A stretch of DNA of 56,499 nucleotides from Streptomyces novaecaesareae (GCF_000716875.1 NZ_JNWQ01000043.1:1-56499), one strand, 5' to 3'. Positions 40,494 through 49,456 are shown, numbered from the stretch's first letter. Program-made: numbers and translations. The notes: a model not told the origin generated them from the sequence alone.

Positions 40494-41774
40494 GTGGTGA
40501 CAAAGAAGACTGTGCGCACTGTACAAGGCTCGGTGCCCGCCGCGCCGGGCTCCGCCGCCGACCGGCGGAGCGCCGTGACCCGGATCCTCAAGGACGAGAC
40601 GGCCGTGGTCGACGCGTTCATGGCCGCCGTCGCCCGGGAGATCCCGGCCTACGCCAACCTCGACGCCCGCCAGCTGGAGGAGGTCCGCTCGATCATCGTG
40701 TGGACGCTCCGCAGGGTGCTCGAACTCTGGGCCGTGGACGGGGTGTTGGAGGCCGAGGACCTCCGGATGTTCCGCGGTGTCGGCGCGGTCCGCGCCCGCG
40801 ACGCCCGCCCCCTCGCGGCGGTCCTGCGCGCCTACCGCGTCGCCGCGCTCGCGTTCTTCGAACGGATCGGCGACGGGTTCGCCGACGGCCTCTCCGCCGG
40901 TGACATCGCCGCGCTCGCCCGGGTGTGGCTGACGGTGCTCGACCAGTCGTCCGAGGCGATCTTCGACGGCTACGAGTCGACCGGACGCATCCTCAGCGAG
41001 GACCGTGAGCGCTCGCTCCGCGGGCTCCTCGCCGACCTGCTGCTCGGCCGGCAGAGCCACGCCGGCACCCTCCGTGCCCGGCTGCGCGAACTCGACGCCC
41101 AACTGCCGCCGTCCTTCGACCTGTTGGTGGTGGACCCGGCCGGCTCCACAGCCGGGACGAGCGCGCCGACCGGGACGAGTGCGACGGCCGAGGACGCGGA
41201 GCGGGCGGCGTCGGTCGTGGTCGCGGCCCTGGACGCGCGGGCCGCGGGCGAGGCCGCGGACCTCGAACTCACCTCGATCCACACCACGATGGACGGCGTC
41301 GGAGTCGCCCTGGTCAAGGCCGTCGACGCGCAGGCGCTGGACCGCCTGATGACCGGGCACGGACTCACCGGCGCCCTGCTCACCGGGGCCACCGCCGCCA
41401 CCGCACCGCGCGACTACCGCCTCGCCGTCCACGGCGTGCGCCACGCCTCGTCCCTCGTCCGCGCCGAGCGCCGGGTGCTCGACCGGGGCGACCTGGAGGT
41501 CGTGGCCCTGGTCACCGGACACCCGGACGCCGATCCCGCGCGGGTGGCCGCGACGGTACTGGGCCACCTCACGGGGGAGGCGGACACCCTGCGCACGCTC
41601 GACGCCGTCCTGTACTCCGACGGCGCCACCGCTGCCGCCGCCCGCCTCCACGTCCACCCGCAGACCGTCCGCTACCGGATGCGGCGCCTGGCGGCGGCGA
41701 CCGGCCGCGACCCGCGGACCCCGTGGAACCGGTTCGTCTTCCGTACCGCGCTCCTCGCCGCCGCCAGGCCGTAG
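40494..41774 (+). CDS. PucR/CdaR-family transcriptional regulator
   Basis: A 426-residue regulator. The N-terminal 170 residues are an all-helical sensor region (IPAYANLDARQLEEVRSIIV, RAYRVAALAFFERIGDGFAD). A GGDEF-like middle region follows (to about 350). The C-terminal HTH_30 domain reads LYSDGATAAAARLHVHPQTV then RYRMRRLAAATGRDPRTPWN. This is the layout of Streptomyces PucR-type proteins. The GTG at 40494 is used, with a second GTG directly after it as an alternative. It is divergent from the FAD dehydrogenase and likely controls it. Confidence 0.9.
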   Translation: MVTKKTVRTVQGSVPAAPGSAADRRSAVTRILKDETAVVDAFMAAVAREIPAYANLDARQLEEVRSIIVWTLRRVLELWAVDGVLEAEDLRMFRGVGAVRARDARPLAAVLRAYRVAALAFFERIGDGFADGLSAGDIAALARVWLTVLDQSSEAIFDGYESTGRILSEDRERSLRGLLADLLLGRQSHAGTLRARLRELDAQLPPSFDLLVVDPAGSTAGTSAPTGTSATAEDAERAASVVVAALDARAAGEAADLELTSIHTTMDGVGVALVKAVDAQALDRLMTGHGLTGALLTGATAATAPRDYRLAVHGVRHASSLVRAERRVLDRGDLEVVALVTGHPDADPARVAATVLGHLTGEADTLRTLDAVLYSDGATAAAARLHVHPQTVRYRMRRLAAATGRDPRTPWNRFVFRTALLAAARP

Positions 41775-41799
41775 GCGGAGGTGCCCGCCGCGGGCCGGC

Positions 41800-41985
41800 T
41801 CAGCTGCTCCCCAGCACCAGCCACTGGGCGGGCAGTTCGATCCGGTGGCCGTCGGGGGTGGACTCCGTGGTGGACAGCGGCATGTCGCCGGTGGCGAGGA
41901 CGGTGAGCCCGGCGGCGCGGAAGAGCGCGGGGAAGGCCGCGTCGGCGACCTCGGCGGGGGCGAGGCCGTGGGCGAAGACCGGGAC
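41800..41985 (-). pseudogene. C-terminal remnant of an unidentified enzyme (possibly a methyltransferase)
   Basis: After the MFS stop, the minus strand reads LVPVFAHGLAPAEVADAAFP, then ALFRAAGLTVLATGDMPL and GHRIELPAQWLVLGSS, ending at 41800. It is protein-like over some 60 codons but has no ATG or GTG start. The pattern resembles the last strands of class I methyltransferases, which is uncertain. Confidence 0.45.
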
Positions 41986-42005
41986 CAGCTTCGGGGGCGG
42001 CCGGG

Positions 42006-43253
42006 TCAGGTGCGGGTGCCCGCCTGGCGCAGCAGGTACGCGCCGGAGGCGGCGGCGAGCAGGGCCATGCAGGCGGCGAAGACCAGGCCGGCGTGGGCCA
42101 GGCCGACCGGCCCGGTGAGCAGGCCCACCCCGATGACCGGGATCGAGATGCCGAAGTAGGCGACCACGAAGAGCGCCGAGAGGGCGCCGCCGCGGTGTTC
42201 GGCGGGGCTGGCGGCGGCGATCTCGCCCACGGCGCCGCGCAGGCCCATGCCCTGGCCCGCGCCGCCCACCAGGGCGCTGAGCACCAGGGGCGCGAGGGCG
42301 GTCCAGGCGAGCGAGGCGGCCAGCAGGGCCAGCCCGGCGATGAGCACCAGGCAGCCCAGCGGGATCGCCCGGGCGGTGCCGAGCCGGGGCACCAGGAGCT
42401 GGCCGAGGGTGGAGGCGAAGAACGCGGTGAAGACGACGAGGCCGACGACCGCGCGGTTGTGCACGCCCAGCTCGCCGGTGAGGAAGGCGGGGCTGACGGA
42501 GGTGAACAGGCCCAGGAGGGAGAAGCCCGCGAACGCGGCGACCGCGGCCGGGACGAACACCCGGCGGACCTCCGGCGGCAGGGTCGGCCGGTTGGGCCGG
42601 GCGGTGCGCAGCGGGCGGGCCCCGGCGACGGTCTCCGGCAGGAGCAGGAGGAGCGCGAAGGAGGCTGCGACCAGGGCGAGGTGGACGACGAAGGGCAGGA
42701 CGAGCGGGTCGGGGGCATACTCGGCGAGCAGGCCGGACAGCAGCGGCCCGCAGCCGAGGCCGCCCATGTTGGCGGCGGTCGCGACGAAGCCCGCGTGGGC
42801 CCGGTGCTCGGGCGGGGCGAGTTCCAGCACGTACGCGGTGCCGGTGCCGGTGAACAGGCCTGCCGCGAAGCCGGACAGCAGCCGGCCCAGGAGGAGCAGC
42901 GGCACGTCGTCCGCGGCCAGGAAGACGACGGCGCTGCAGGCCGCGAAGCCCAGGCCGCAGAGCAGGACGGGCCGGCGTCCGACGGTGTCGGAGACGTCGC
43001 CGCCGAGCAGCAGGACCCCGATGACGCCGAGGGCGTAGACGGCGAAGACGACGGTGACCGTCAGCTCGGAGAAGCCGATCTTCTCCTGGTACAGCCCGTA
43101 GAGGGGGGTGGGCAGGGTGGTGCCCGTCATGCAGACGGCGAAGGCGACGGCGGCCAGGAGGTAGCCCGTCCGGGCGATGGAGGGTCGGGCGGTGGACGCC
43201 CCGGTGGTGGAGGGCCGAGCGGTGGAGGGCCGAGTGGTCCGACGGTCGGTCAT
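42006..43253 (-). CDS. Major facilitator superfamily transporter (drug-exporter type)
   Basis: A 415-residue membrane transporter with 12 predicted helices. A Thr/Ser/Arg-rich cytoplasmic leader (residues 1-28, repeats of TARPS) precedes helix 1. Between helices 2 and 3 the MFS signature reads GGDVSDTVGRRPVLLCG, close to the G-x-x-x-D-R-x-G-R-R consensus. Motif C in helix 5 (AANMGGLGCGPLLSGLLAEY) suggests a proton-driven exporter of the DHA1 group. The substrate is unknown. TATCGT lies 6 nt upstream of the ATG, so the gene may be leaderless. Confidence 0.92.
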   Translation of the reverse strand: MTDRRTTRPSTARPSTTGASTARPSIARTGYLLAAVAFAVCMTGTTLPTPLYGLYQEKIGFSELTVTVVFAVYALGVIGVLLLGGDVSDTVGRRPVLLCGLGFAACSAVVFLAADDVPLLLLGRLLSGFAAGLFTGTGTAYVLELAPPEHRAHAGFVATAANMGGLGCGPLLSGLLAEYAPDPLVLPFVVHLALVAASFALLLLLPETVAGARPLRTARPNRPTLPPEVRRVFVPAAVAAFAGFSLLGLFTSVSPAFLTGELGVHNRAVVGLVVFTAFFASTLGQLLVPRLGTARAIPLGCLVLIAGLALLAASLAWTALAPLVLSALVGGAGQGMGLRGAVGEIAAASPAEHRGGALSALFVVAYFGISIPVIGVGLLTGPVGLAHAGLVFAACMALLAAASGAYLLRQAGTRT

Positions 43254-43259
43254 CCGCCC

Positions 43260-43265
43260 ACGATA
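43260..43265 (-). promoter_or_regulatory. -10 box of the MFS gene, leaderless type
   Basis: TATCGT on the minus strand, 6 nt before the ATG at 43253. No Shine-Dalgarno sequence is present. Confidence 0.45.
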
Positions 43266-43397
43266 GGCGGGCCGCCGGTGGCGGGCCCGGGGTCGGCCGG
43301 AACGGACTGGGCCGAACGGCCGCCGTACGGGCGGGGCGGCTGACGGGTGGGGTGGAGCCCGGTCCGCTCGGGGCCGGGCTCCACTCCGGTCGGCCGG

Positions 43398-45458
43398 TCA
43401 GTAGGTGATCAGGCCCGGGTCGGACAGGCCGGGGGCGCCGGTCTCGACGTGGCCGGCCAGGCGGCGGACGAAGTCGGTGCTCGCGGCGGAGGTGACGGTC
43501 ACGTCGTACCAGTTGCGGCAGGAGCTCAGGTCGACGGTGTAGGCGACCGTCGCGCCCCGGCGGACGGTGACGGTCCGCGGGGTGCCGGCGTAGGCGTTGG
43601 CTACGGTCAGGACGGCGTCCGCGGTGCCCGCGTTGGTGAGGGTCAGGTCGAGGTTGCCGGTGGCCGCGTTGTGGCGGGCGGTGACCTCGGGCCCGGCGGT
43701 CCTTCCGGGGTTGCGGAAGCGGCGCAGGAAGCCGTTGGGGCCGTGCACGGTCAGGTCGGTGACGCCCTTGGAGTAGGTGGTGTTCCAGGCGTCCGCGATC
43801 GACTTGCCGGCCTCCGCCGTGTACGTCCACGGGCCGTCGGTGCGGTTCGCGGAGGTGACCAGGAACTGGGCGCCGGCCGCCGCGCCGCCGCTGAAGGTGA
43901 GGCGGTACTTGCCCGTGCCGGTGTCGGCGGCGCCGTCCACGGACGGGGCGTACTTCAGCGGGCGGGTGGGCTTGGTGCCGGTCTCCTGCTTCGGCATGGT
44001 GCCGGTGGCGGGCGGGGTGGGCACGTAGTCCGGGTGGCGGTTGCGGTCCGGCGGGAGGTAGCCGGCCGTGGAGGGCAGCGCGGCCGGTGTCGGGTCGGCG
44101 GCGGTGAAGTCGAAGGCGGAGGTCAGGTCGCCGCAGATGGCCCGGCGCCAGGGCGAGATGTTGGGCTCCAGCACGCCGAAGCGGCGCTCCATGAAGCGGA
44201 TGATCGAGGTGTGGTCGAAGGTCTCGGAGCAGGTGTAGCCGCCGGTGCTCCAGGGCGAGACCACCAGCATCGGCACGCGCTGGCCGAGGCCGTACGGTCC
44301 GGCGGCGTTGCTGATGTTCCCGGCGAAGTAGTCCGCCGTGGTGGACACGGTCGACAGGCCCTGGGAGGCGGAGGAGGGCGGGAACGGCGGGACGACGTGG
44401 TCGAAGAAGCCGTCGTTCTCGTCGTAGGTGATGAACAGCGCCGTGCGGGCCCACACGTCGGGGTTGGAGGTCAGCGCGTCCAGGACCTGGGAGACGTACC
44501 AGGCGCCGTAGTTGGCGGGCCAGTTGGGGTGCTCGGTGAAGGCCTCGGGAGCGGCGATCCAGGAGATCTGCGGCAGGGTGCCGGCCTGCACGTCGCTGCG
44601 CAGGACGTCGAACAGGCCGTCGTCGGCCTTGGCGTTCGTGCCGGTGCGGGCCTTGTCGTAGAGCGGGTCGCCGGGCTTGGCGTTGCGGTAGTTGTTGAAG
44701 TAGAGCAGCGAGTTGTCGCCGTAGTTGCCGCGGTAGGCGTCGCCGATCCAGCCCCAGGAGCCGGCCGCGTCGAGGCCGTCGCCGATGTCCTGGTAGATCT
44801 TCCAGGATATGCCGGCCTGCTCCAGTCGCTCGGGGTAGGTCGTCCAGCCGTACCCGGCCTCCTGGTTGCCGAGGACGGGGCCGCCGCCGGTGCCGTCGTT
44901 GCCGGTGAAGCCGGTCCACATGTAGTAGCGGTTCGGGTCGGTGGAGCCGATGAACGAGCAGTGGTACGCGTCGCAGATGGTGAACGCGTCCGCGAGCGCG
45001 TAGTGGAAGGGGATGTCCTGGCGGGTCAGGTACGCCATGGTGGTGGCGGTCTTGGCGGGCACCCACTGGTCGTACTTGCCGTTGTTGAAGGCCTTGTGGC
45101 CGCCGGCCCAGTCGTGGTTGAGGTCCTGGACGAACTGCATGCCCAGGTCGTTCACCTGGGGGCGGAACGGCAGCACCTCCTTCTTGCTGCTGTCCGTCTG
45201 GTGCCACACCGACTGGCCGCTCGGCAGGGTCACCGGGCGGGGGTCGCCGAAGCCGCGGACCCCCTTCATGGCCCCGAAGTAGTGGTCGAAGGAACGATTC
45301 TCCTGCATCAGCACGACGATGTGCTCGACGTCCTGGAGAGTGCCGGTGGTGCCCTGCGGGGCGATCGCGGCGGCCCGCGCGATGCTCTGCGAGAGCGCTG
45401 CGAACGCGGTGGTGGCGCCCGCGAGTTGGAGGAAACGACGACGGTTCAGCTCTGCCAT
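43398..45458 (-). CDS. Secreted phospholipase C (phosphocholine-type), Tat substrate
   Basis: A 686-residue exported enzyme. The Tat signal NRRRFLQLAGATTAFAALSQ lies at residues 5-24, followed by ARAAA as a cleavage region. The catalytic phosphoesterase domain (PF04185 type) has VLMQENRSFDHYFGAMKGVR, CDAYHCSFIGSTDPNRYYMW, and ITYDENDGFFDHVVPP. Two C-terminal beta domains (DUF756-like, roughly 510-590 and 600-680) are typical of phosphocholine-preferring phospholipases C in actinobacteria. It probably releases phosphate or choline from phospholipids outside the cell. GAGGT lies 9 nt before the ATG. Streptomyces homologues are often phosphate-regulated, but I see no clear PHO box. Confidence 0.93.
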   Translation of the reverse strand: MAELNRRRFLQLAGATTAFAALSQSIARAAAIAPQGTTGTLQDVEHIVVLMQENRSFDHYFGAMKGVRGFGDPRPVTLPSGQSVWHQTDSSKKEVLPFRPQVNDLGMQFVQDLNHDWAGGHKAFNNGKYDQWVPAKTATTMAYLTRQDIPFHYALADAFTICDAYHCSFIGSTDPNRYYMWTGFTGNDGTGGGPVLGNQEAGYGWTTYPERLEQAGISWKIYQDIGDGLDAAGSWGWIGDAYRGNYGDNSLLYFNNYRNAKPGDPLYDKARTGTNAKADDGLFDVLRSDVQAGTLPQISWIAAPEAFTEHPNWPANYGAWYVSQVLDALTSNPDVWARTALFITYDENDGFFDHVVPPFPPSSASQGLSTVSTTADYFAGNISNAAGPYGLGQRVPMLVVSPWSTGGYTCSETFDHTSIIRFMERRFGVLEPNISPWRRAICGDLTSAFDFTAADPTPAALPSTAGYLPPDRNRHPDYVPTPPATGTMPKQETGTKPTRPLKYAPSVDGAADTGTGKYRLTFSGGAAAGAQFLVTSANRTDGPWTYTAEAGKSIADAWNTTYSKGVTDLTVHGPNGFLRRFRNPGRTAGPEVTARHNAATGNLDLTLTNAGTADAVLTVANAYAGTPRTVTVRRGATVAYTVDLSSCRNWYDVTVTSAASTDFVRRLAGHVETGAPGLSDPGLITY

Positions 45459-45660
45459 GGGTGGAATGACCTCTGGTGTCGCGAGGGAGGAGGACGGCAC
45501 CCCAAGGACATCGGCTGCGGGGTACCGCCCGGCGGACCACTCATGACTGCCCGTTGTACGTCCGGCGAACGCCTTGAGTTGTCTGAACACGTTCCGTCGA
45601 CTCCTGCGCGCCGGACCGGCGGGGCGCGCCCGGAGGGGCACCGCCCGCCGGCCCGCCGCG

Positions 45661-46215
45661 TCAGTTGGACACGCGGACGCAAGCACCGGTGTAGTAGCTG
45701 CCACCGGCACTGCTGAACCCGCACCACCAGCCGGGGTCGGCGTAGCCCGGCTTGTAGTCCACGGCGTACCACCAGCCGCCGGGTGCGAAGAAGGTCGACC
45801 GCGCCACGATCCCCCCGGCCGGGTTCTTGATCTGGATGTCGGCCGAGGCGTCCGCACCGTAGTAGGTGCTGTTCTCCATGTAGTTGACCTGCGTGCCGGC
45901 GCCGTTGACGGTGAAGCAGACCTTCGGGTCGATGCCGTTGCAGGTGCTGGCGGTGTTCGGCCGGAAGACGCCGGGCGCCGCTGAGGGCCCGGCGGCGGGC
46001 TGCGGCCGGTCGGCCAGCCGGTAGACGCTCAGCACCCCGTCGGCGGTCCTGACCTCCTTGATCAGCACCGCGCCCGGGTGGGACGGTGCGCTGCCCGGTT
46101 CGGCGGCCGAAGCGCCGACCGTACCGGCGGTGGCGAGCGCCGCGAGGGCGGTGCCGACCACCAGCGCGCGGACCACGCCCCTGGCCGGGCGCGAAGGGAT
46201 CCTGGATACGTTCAC
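45661..46215 (-). CDS. Small secreted cysteine-containing protein of unknown function
   Basis: A 184-residue exported protein. A Sec signal peptide (VVRALVVGTALAALATAGTV) ends in GASAAEPG. The mature part has four Cys arranged as two pairs (STCNGIDPKVCFTVNG and WWCGFSSAGGSYYTGACVRV), suggesting two disulfides, and many aromatic residues (GGWWYAVDYKPGYADPGWWC) as in small carbohydrate-binding or inhibitor domains. I do not recognise the family. AGGAGG 5 nt upstream fixes the GTG at 46213-46215. It is divergent from the HTH/NB-ARC regulator, with phased direct repeats in the shared promoter. Confidence 0.85.
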   Translation of the reverse strand: MNVSRIPSRPARGVVRALVVGTALAALATAGTVGASAAEPGSAPSHPGAVLIKEVRTADGVLSVYRLADRPQPAAGPSAAPGVFRPNTASTCNGIDPKVCFTVNGAGTQVNYMENSTYYGADASADIQIKNPAGGIVARSTFFAPGGWWYAVDYKPGYADPGWWCGFSSAGGSYYTGACVRVSN

Positions 46216-46274
46216 GTGTTCCTCCTGGGGTTGGTCCGTCGGAGGCCCATCCTCGCGGTGGTGCGGGCCGGCCG

Positions 46275-46307
46275 ACCACGACGTTGGCCTGACGTTGACC
46301 TGACACT
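46275..46307. promoter_or_regulatory. Three 11-bp phased direct repeats in the secreted-protein / regulator promoter
   Basis: Consecutive 11-mers ACCACGACGTT, GGCCTGACGTT and GACCTGACACT run without gaps from 46275. The 11-bp period places equivalent bases on one DNA face, as in SARP and other direct-repeat operators. The array is 60-92 bp upstream of the secreted-protein start and 86-118 bp upstream of the regulator start. Confidence 0.55.
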
Positions 46308-46392
46308 TGGGCCCGCGGGGGCTACGCTCGTCCGCGGTCCGCACCGGAGGGGTCGGGGCGGCGGCACGGTTCGCCGGGATCCGGGGGGATGT

Positions 46393-48792
46393 GTGGGAGC
46401 TGTCGTCTTCGCCACGCTGCTGCGTGAGCGACGCCTGTCGGCGGGGTGGAGCCAGGACGAACTCGCGGCGCGCTCGGGGGTGTCGGCCCGGTCGATCAGC
46501 GCCCTGGAGGCGGGCGGGCGCCGGCCGCGGCCGTCCTCGGTGGTCCGGCTCGCCGAGGCCCTGGGCGTCGACCAGGACACCCGCGGCCGGTGGCTGAAGG
46601 CCGCCCGGGAGGCGGGCGCGCAGCAGCCGGGAGGGCCCGGCGGGTCGGACACCCCGGGAGTCGGCCGGCCACCCGGCGGCGGTGCGGCGGGCCCAGGGCC
46701 CGCCCGGCCCGGGCCCGCCCTGCCGAGGCAGACCGGGTCGGCCGGGTCGCCGGTGCCGCAGCAGTTACCGATGGCCATCCGGCACTTCACCGGCCGCAGC
46801 CGAGAGCTCCGGGCGCTCGACGAGCTCCTGCCCGACCGGGCCCCCGGCTGCGGTGCGGTCGTGATCTCGGCGATCGCCGGCACCGCGGGGGTCGGCAAGA
46901 CCACGCTCGCCGTGCACTTCGCCCACCGGGTGGCCGACCAGTTCCCCGACGGGCAGCTCTTCGCCAACCTGCGCGGCTTCGACCCGGCCAGGGCACCGGT
47001 CGACGCCGCCGACGTGGCCCGCGGCTTCCTGGACGCGCTCGGCGTCCCCGCCCCCCGCATCCCCGCCGACCAGGACGGTCGACTCGCCCTCCTGCGCAGC
47101 CGACTGGCCGGCACCCGGACGCTGATCGTCCTCGACAACGTCCGCGAGGCGGAGCAGGTCCGCCCGCTGCTGCCCGGCTCGGACACCTGCCTGGTGGTGG
47201 TCACCAGCCGGAACCGGCTCCCCGGCCTGGTCGCCCTGGACGGCGCCGTGCCGCTCCCGCTCGACGTGCTCTCCCCGGAGGAGGCCCGCGAGCTGCTCGC
47301 CCGCCGCCTGGGGGCCGCAGCCGTCGCGGAGCAGCCGGACGAGGCCGACGAACTGATCGCGCTGTGCGCCCGGCTGCCCCTGGCCCTGAACATCGCCGCC
47401 GCCCGGGCGGCCGACCACCCCGGCACCCCGCTCGGCGTCTGGGCGCGCGAACTGCGCGACTCCCGCGCGTGCCTGGACCTGCTGTCGACCGGAGACGGCC
47501 ACGCCGACGTCCGGGTGGTGCTCTCCTGGTCCTACCGCGCCCTGGCCCCGCAGGCCGCCCGCCTGTTCCGGCTGCTCGGCCTGCACCCGGGACCGCACAT
47601 CGGCCCGGCCGCGGCCGCGAGCCTCGCGGGCCTGCCGCCGTCCGAGGCCCGCCGGCTGCTGGACGACCTGCACCGTGCCCACCTGATCGCGGAGCAGGGC
47701 CGGGACCAGTACACCCTGCACGACCTGCTGCGCGCCTACGCCGCCGAGCGGGCGGACGCCGACGAACCCCCGCAGGAACGGGCCCGGGCGACCCTGCGGA
47801 TGCTCGACCACTACCTCCACACCGCCCATCACGCCGGCTGCCTCGCCTACGCCGACGACGCCTCCTGGCAGCCGCTCGACCTCGCGGAGCCGGCCGCCGG
47901 GGTGACGCCCGAGGACCTCGCCGACCGGGAGCAGGCGCTCGCCTGGTACCGGGGCGAGCAGCCGGTGCTCGAACGGGTCGTCGACCAGGCCCACCGGGCG
48001 GGGCTCGACGTACACGCCTGGCAGCTCGTCGGCGCGCAGGTCTCCTACCTGCTCAAGTCGGGGCTGTGGCAGCAGTGGCAGCGGGGGAGCGAGACCGCGC
48101 TGGCCGCCGCCGAGCGCGCCGCGGACCTCGCCGGGCAGGCCCGGGCGCACCGCTGGCTCGGCCAGGTGCACCGCTCCCTCGGCCGCCAGCCCCAGGCCCG
48201 GCACGACCTGCAACTCGCCCTCGACCTGTTCGACGTCCTCGGTGACCGGCCCCGCCAGGGCAGGACCCGGCTCGACCTCGCCCTCGCGTACGGCGAGGAG
48301 CAGGCCAACGTCGAAGCGGTGGCCGAGTCCCGCCGGGCACTGGAGCTGTTCCGGGCGATCGACGACCCCTCCGGGCAGGCCCTCGCGCACAACAGCATCG
48401 GCTGGTACCTGACGCAGCAGGGCGAGCCACGGGCGGGCCTCTCGCACTGCCGGCGCGCGCTGGAGCTCGCCCGCGACGCGGGAAACCTCCCCGCCCAGTC
48501 GTCCACCTGGGACAGCATCGGCTTCATCCACCACCAACTCGGCGAGTACCGCGAGGCCCTGCCCGCCTACCAGGAGTCGCTGCGGCTGCGCCAGGCCGTC
48601 GGCGACTACTTCCTCCAGGCGGACATCCACACCCACATCGGGGACACCCACCTCGCCCTCGGCGAGACCGAGGCCGCCCGGGCCGCCTGGAACCGGAGCC
48701 TCGCCATCCTCGAACACCTGCAGCACCGCGACGCCGACGGCGTCCGCGCCCGGCTGGACACCCACACCCCCGACGACCGCACCGGCGGCTGA
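46393..48792 (+). CDS. XRE-type HTH / NB-ARC / TPR transcriptional regulator with a TTA codon
   Basis: A 799-residue multidomain regulator. An XRE-type HTH occupies residues 6-65 (LLRERRLSAGWSQDELAARS, VSARSISALEAGGRRP). A Pro/Gly-rich linker follows to 130. An NB-ARC/AAA-like ATPase has Walker A AGTAGVGKTTLAVHF near 163-176, Walker B TLIVLDNVREAEQV and the GLPL-type CARLPLALNIAAARA. The C-terminal half is helical with TPR repeats (QALAHNSIGWYLTQQGEPRA, LPAYQESLRLRQAVGDYF). Codon 125 (46765-46767) is TTA, so bldA should control it. GGGGGG 4 nt before the GTG supports this start. The target is probably the divergent secreted-protein promoter. Confidence 0.9.
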   Translation: MGAVVFATLLRERRLSAGWSQDELAARSGVSARSISALEAGGRRPRPSSVVRLAEALGVDQDTRGRWLKAAREAGAQQPGGPGGSDTPGVGRPPGGGAAGPGPARPGPALPRQTGSAGSPVPQQLPMAIRHFTGRSRELRALDELLPDRAPGCGAVVISAIAGTAGVGKTTLAVHFAHRVADQFPDGQLFANLRGFDPARAPVDAADVARGFLDALGVPAPRIPADQDGRLALLRSRLAGTRTLIVLDNVREAEQVRPLLPGSDTCLVVVTSRNRLPGLVALDGAVPLPLDVLSPEEARELLARRLGAAAVAEQPDEADELIALCARLPLALNIAAARAADHPGTPLGVWARELRDSRACLDLLSTGDGHADVRVVLSWSYRALAPQAARLFRLLGLHPGPHIGPAAAASLAGLPPSEARRLLDDLHRAHLIAEQGRDQYTLHDLLRAYAAERADADEPPQERARATLRMLDHYLHTAHHAGCLAYADDASWQPLDLAEPAAGVTPEDLADREQALAWYRGEQPVLERVVDQAHRAGLDVHAWQLVGAQVSYLLKSGLWQQWQRGSETALAAAERAADLAGQARAHRWLGQVHRSLGRQPQARHDLQLALDLFDVLGDRPRQGRTRLDLALAYGEEQANVEAVAESRRALELFRAIDDPSGQALAHNSIGWYLTQQGEPRAGLSHCRRALELARDAGNLPAQSSTWDSIGFIHHQLGEYREALPAYQESLRLRQAVGDYFLQADIHTHIGDTHLALGETEAARAAWNRSLAILEHLQHRDADGVRARLDTHTPDDRTGG

Positions 48793-49003
48793 CCCCCACA
48801 TCCGGTTCCGACCCGTACACCCGCGAGCACCGGTGGGGAGCCCGTTCCGGTTCGCCTGAACCACTTGCGGCCGGAAGGCCGTTGAGCGGGGCAGGGTGCA
48901 CTGAGCGCCCCGCAGAGTGCCGGGAGGCCGTGCCGCAGGGCCGCCCGGCCGGACGTGCGCACTAAATCCCCCGCTCGGTCGGCTCCCGCTCGGTACCGTC
49001 GTC

Positions 49004-49035
49004 CGGTGGCACTCGGCGCCCGCCGGGTGCCACCG
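49004..49035 (+). promoter_or_regulatory. 13-bp hairpin in the presumed leader of the 116-residue protein gene
   Basis: CGGTGGCACTCGG (49004-49016) pairs with 49023-49035 (one G-U pair) across a 6-nt loop, just after a TACCGT -10-like box (48994-48999). It could be a leader structure or the terminator of the upstream regulator gene. Confidence 0.4.
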
Positions 49036-49084
49036 AACGAGAACGAGCGCGAGTCCCGTGAGCGGGACGGGGGAGGGGCACGGG

Positions 49085-49435
49085 ATGGAAGCGGACGAGC
49101 CGGAGGTGCGGGAGCTCGTTGCGGCCCTGGTGCGGGCGGAGGCACCGGAGGTCGCGGGGCCGCCCGGGCTGGAGGTGCCGGAGGCGGCCGCGGAGGAGGT
49201 GATCGCGGTCGCCCGGCGGCTGGCGCTGCGGGCCGTACCGGAGGGGCGGTGGCGGCCGGGCTCGGCGCCGGGGCTGCTGGGGCTGGCGGCGGCGCTCGTG
49301 GTGGACGAGCACCCGTCGGCGCCCGGGTGGTCGGCGGCCGAGCGGGAGCGGCTGGCGACCTGGGTCGCGGCGCTGATCGAGCACCGGGGCGAGGACGGGG
49401 TGCAGGAACTGCTCCTGGCGCTCAACGAGGCCTGA
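49085..49435 (+). CDS. Small acidic helical protein of unknown function (116 aa)
   Basis: A Glu/Ala/Leu-rich protein without membrane or signal segments (EADEPEVRELVAALVRAEAP, EEVIAVARRLALRAVPEG, LATWVAALIEHRGEDGVQEL). Predicted as mostly helical. GGGGAGGGG precedes the ATG by 6 nt, a good ribosome site. It lies between the NB-ARC regulator and the sigma factor gene and could be a small regulatory partner, but no family is recognised. Confidence 0.7.
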   Translation: MEADEPEVRELVAALVRAEAPEVAGPPGLEVPEAAAEEVIAVARRLALRAVPEGRWRPGSAPGLLGLAAALVVDEHPSAPGWSAAERERLATWVAALIEHRGEDGVQELLLALNEA

Positions 49436-49456
49436 GCGTTCGGGGGCGGCCGGGCG

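Noticed and set aside
43347..45716. A 789-codon open frame on the plus strand opposite the phospholipase C gene
   Set aside because: Its translation is Gly/Val/Arg-rich without any motif, while the opposite strand encodes a complete phospholipase C. It is a GC-bias shadow.
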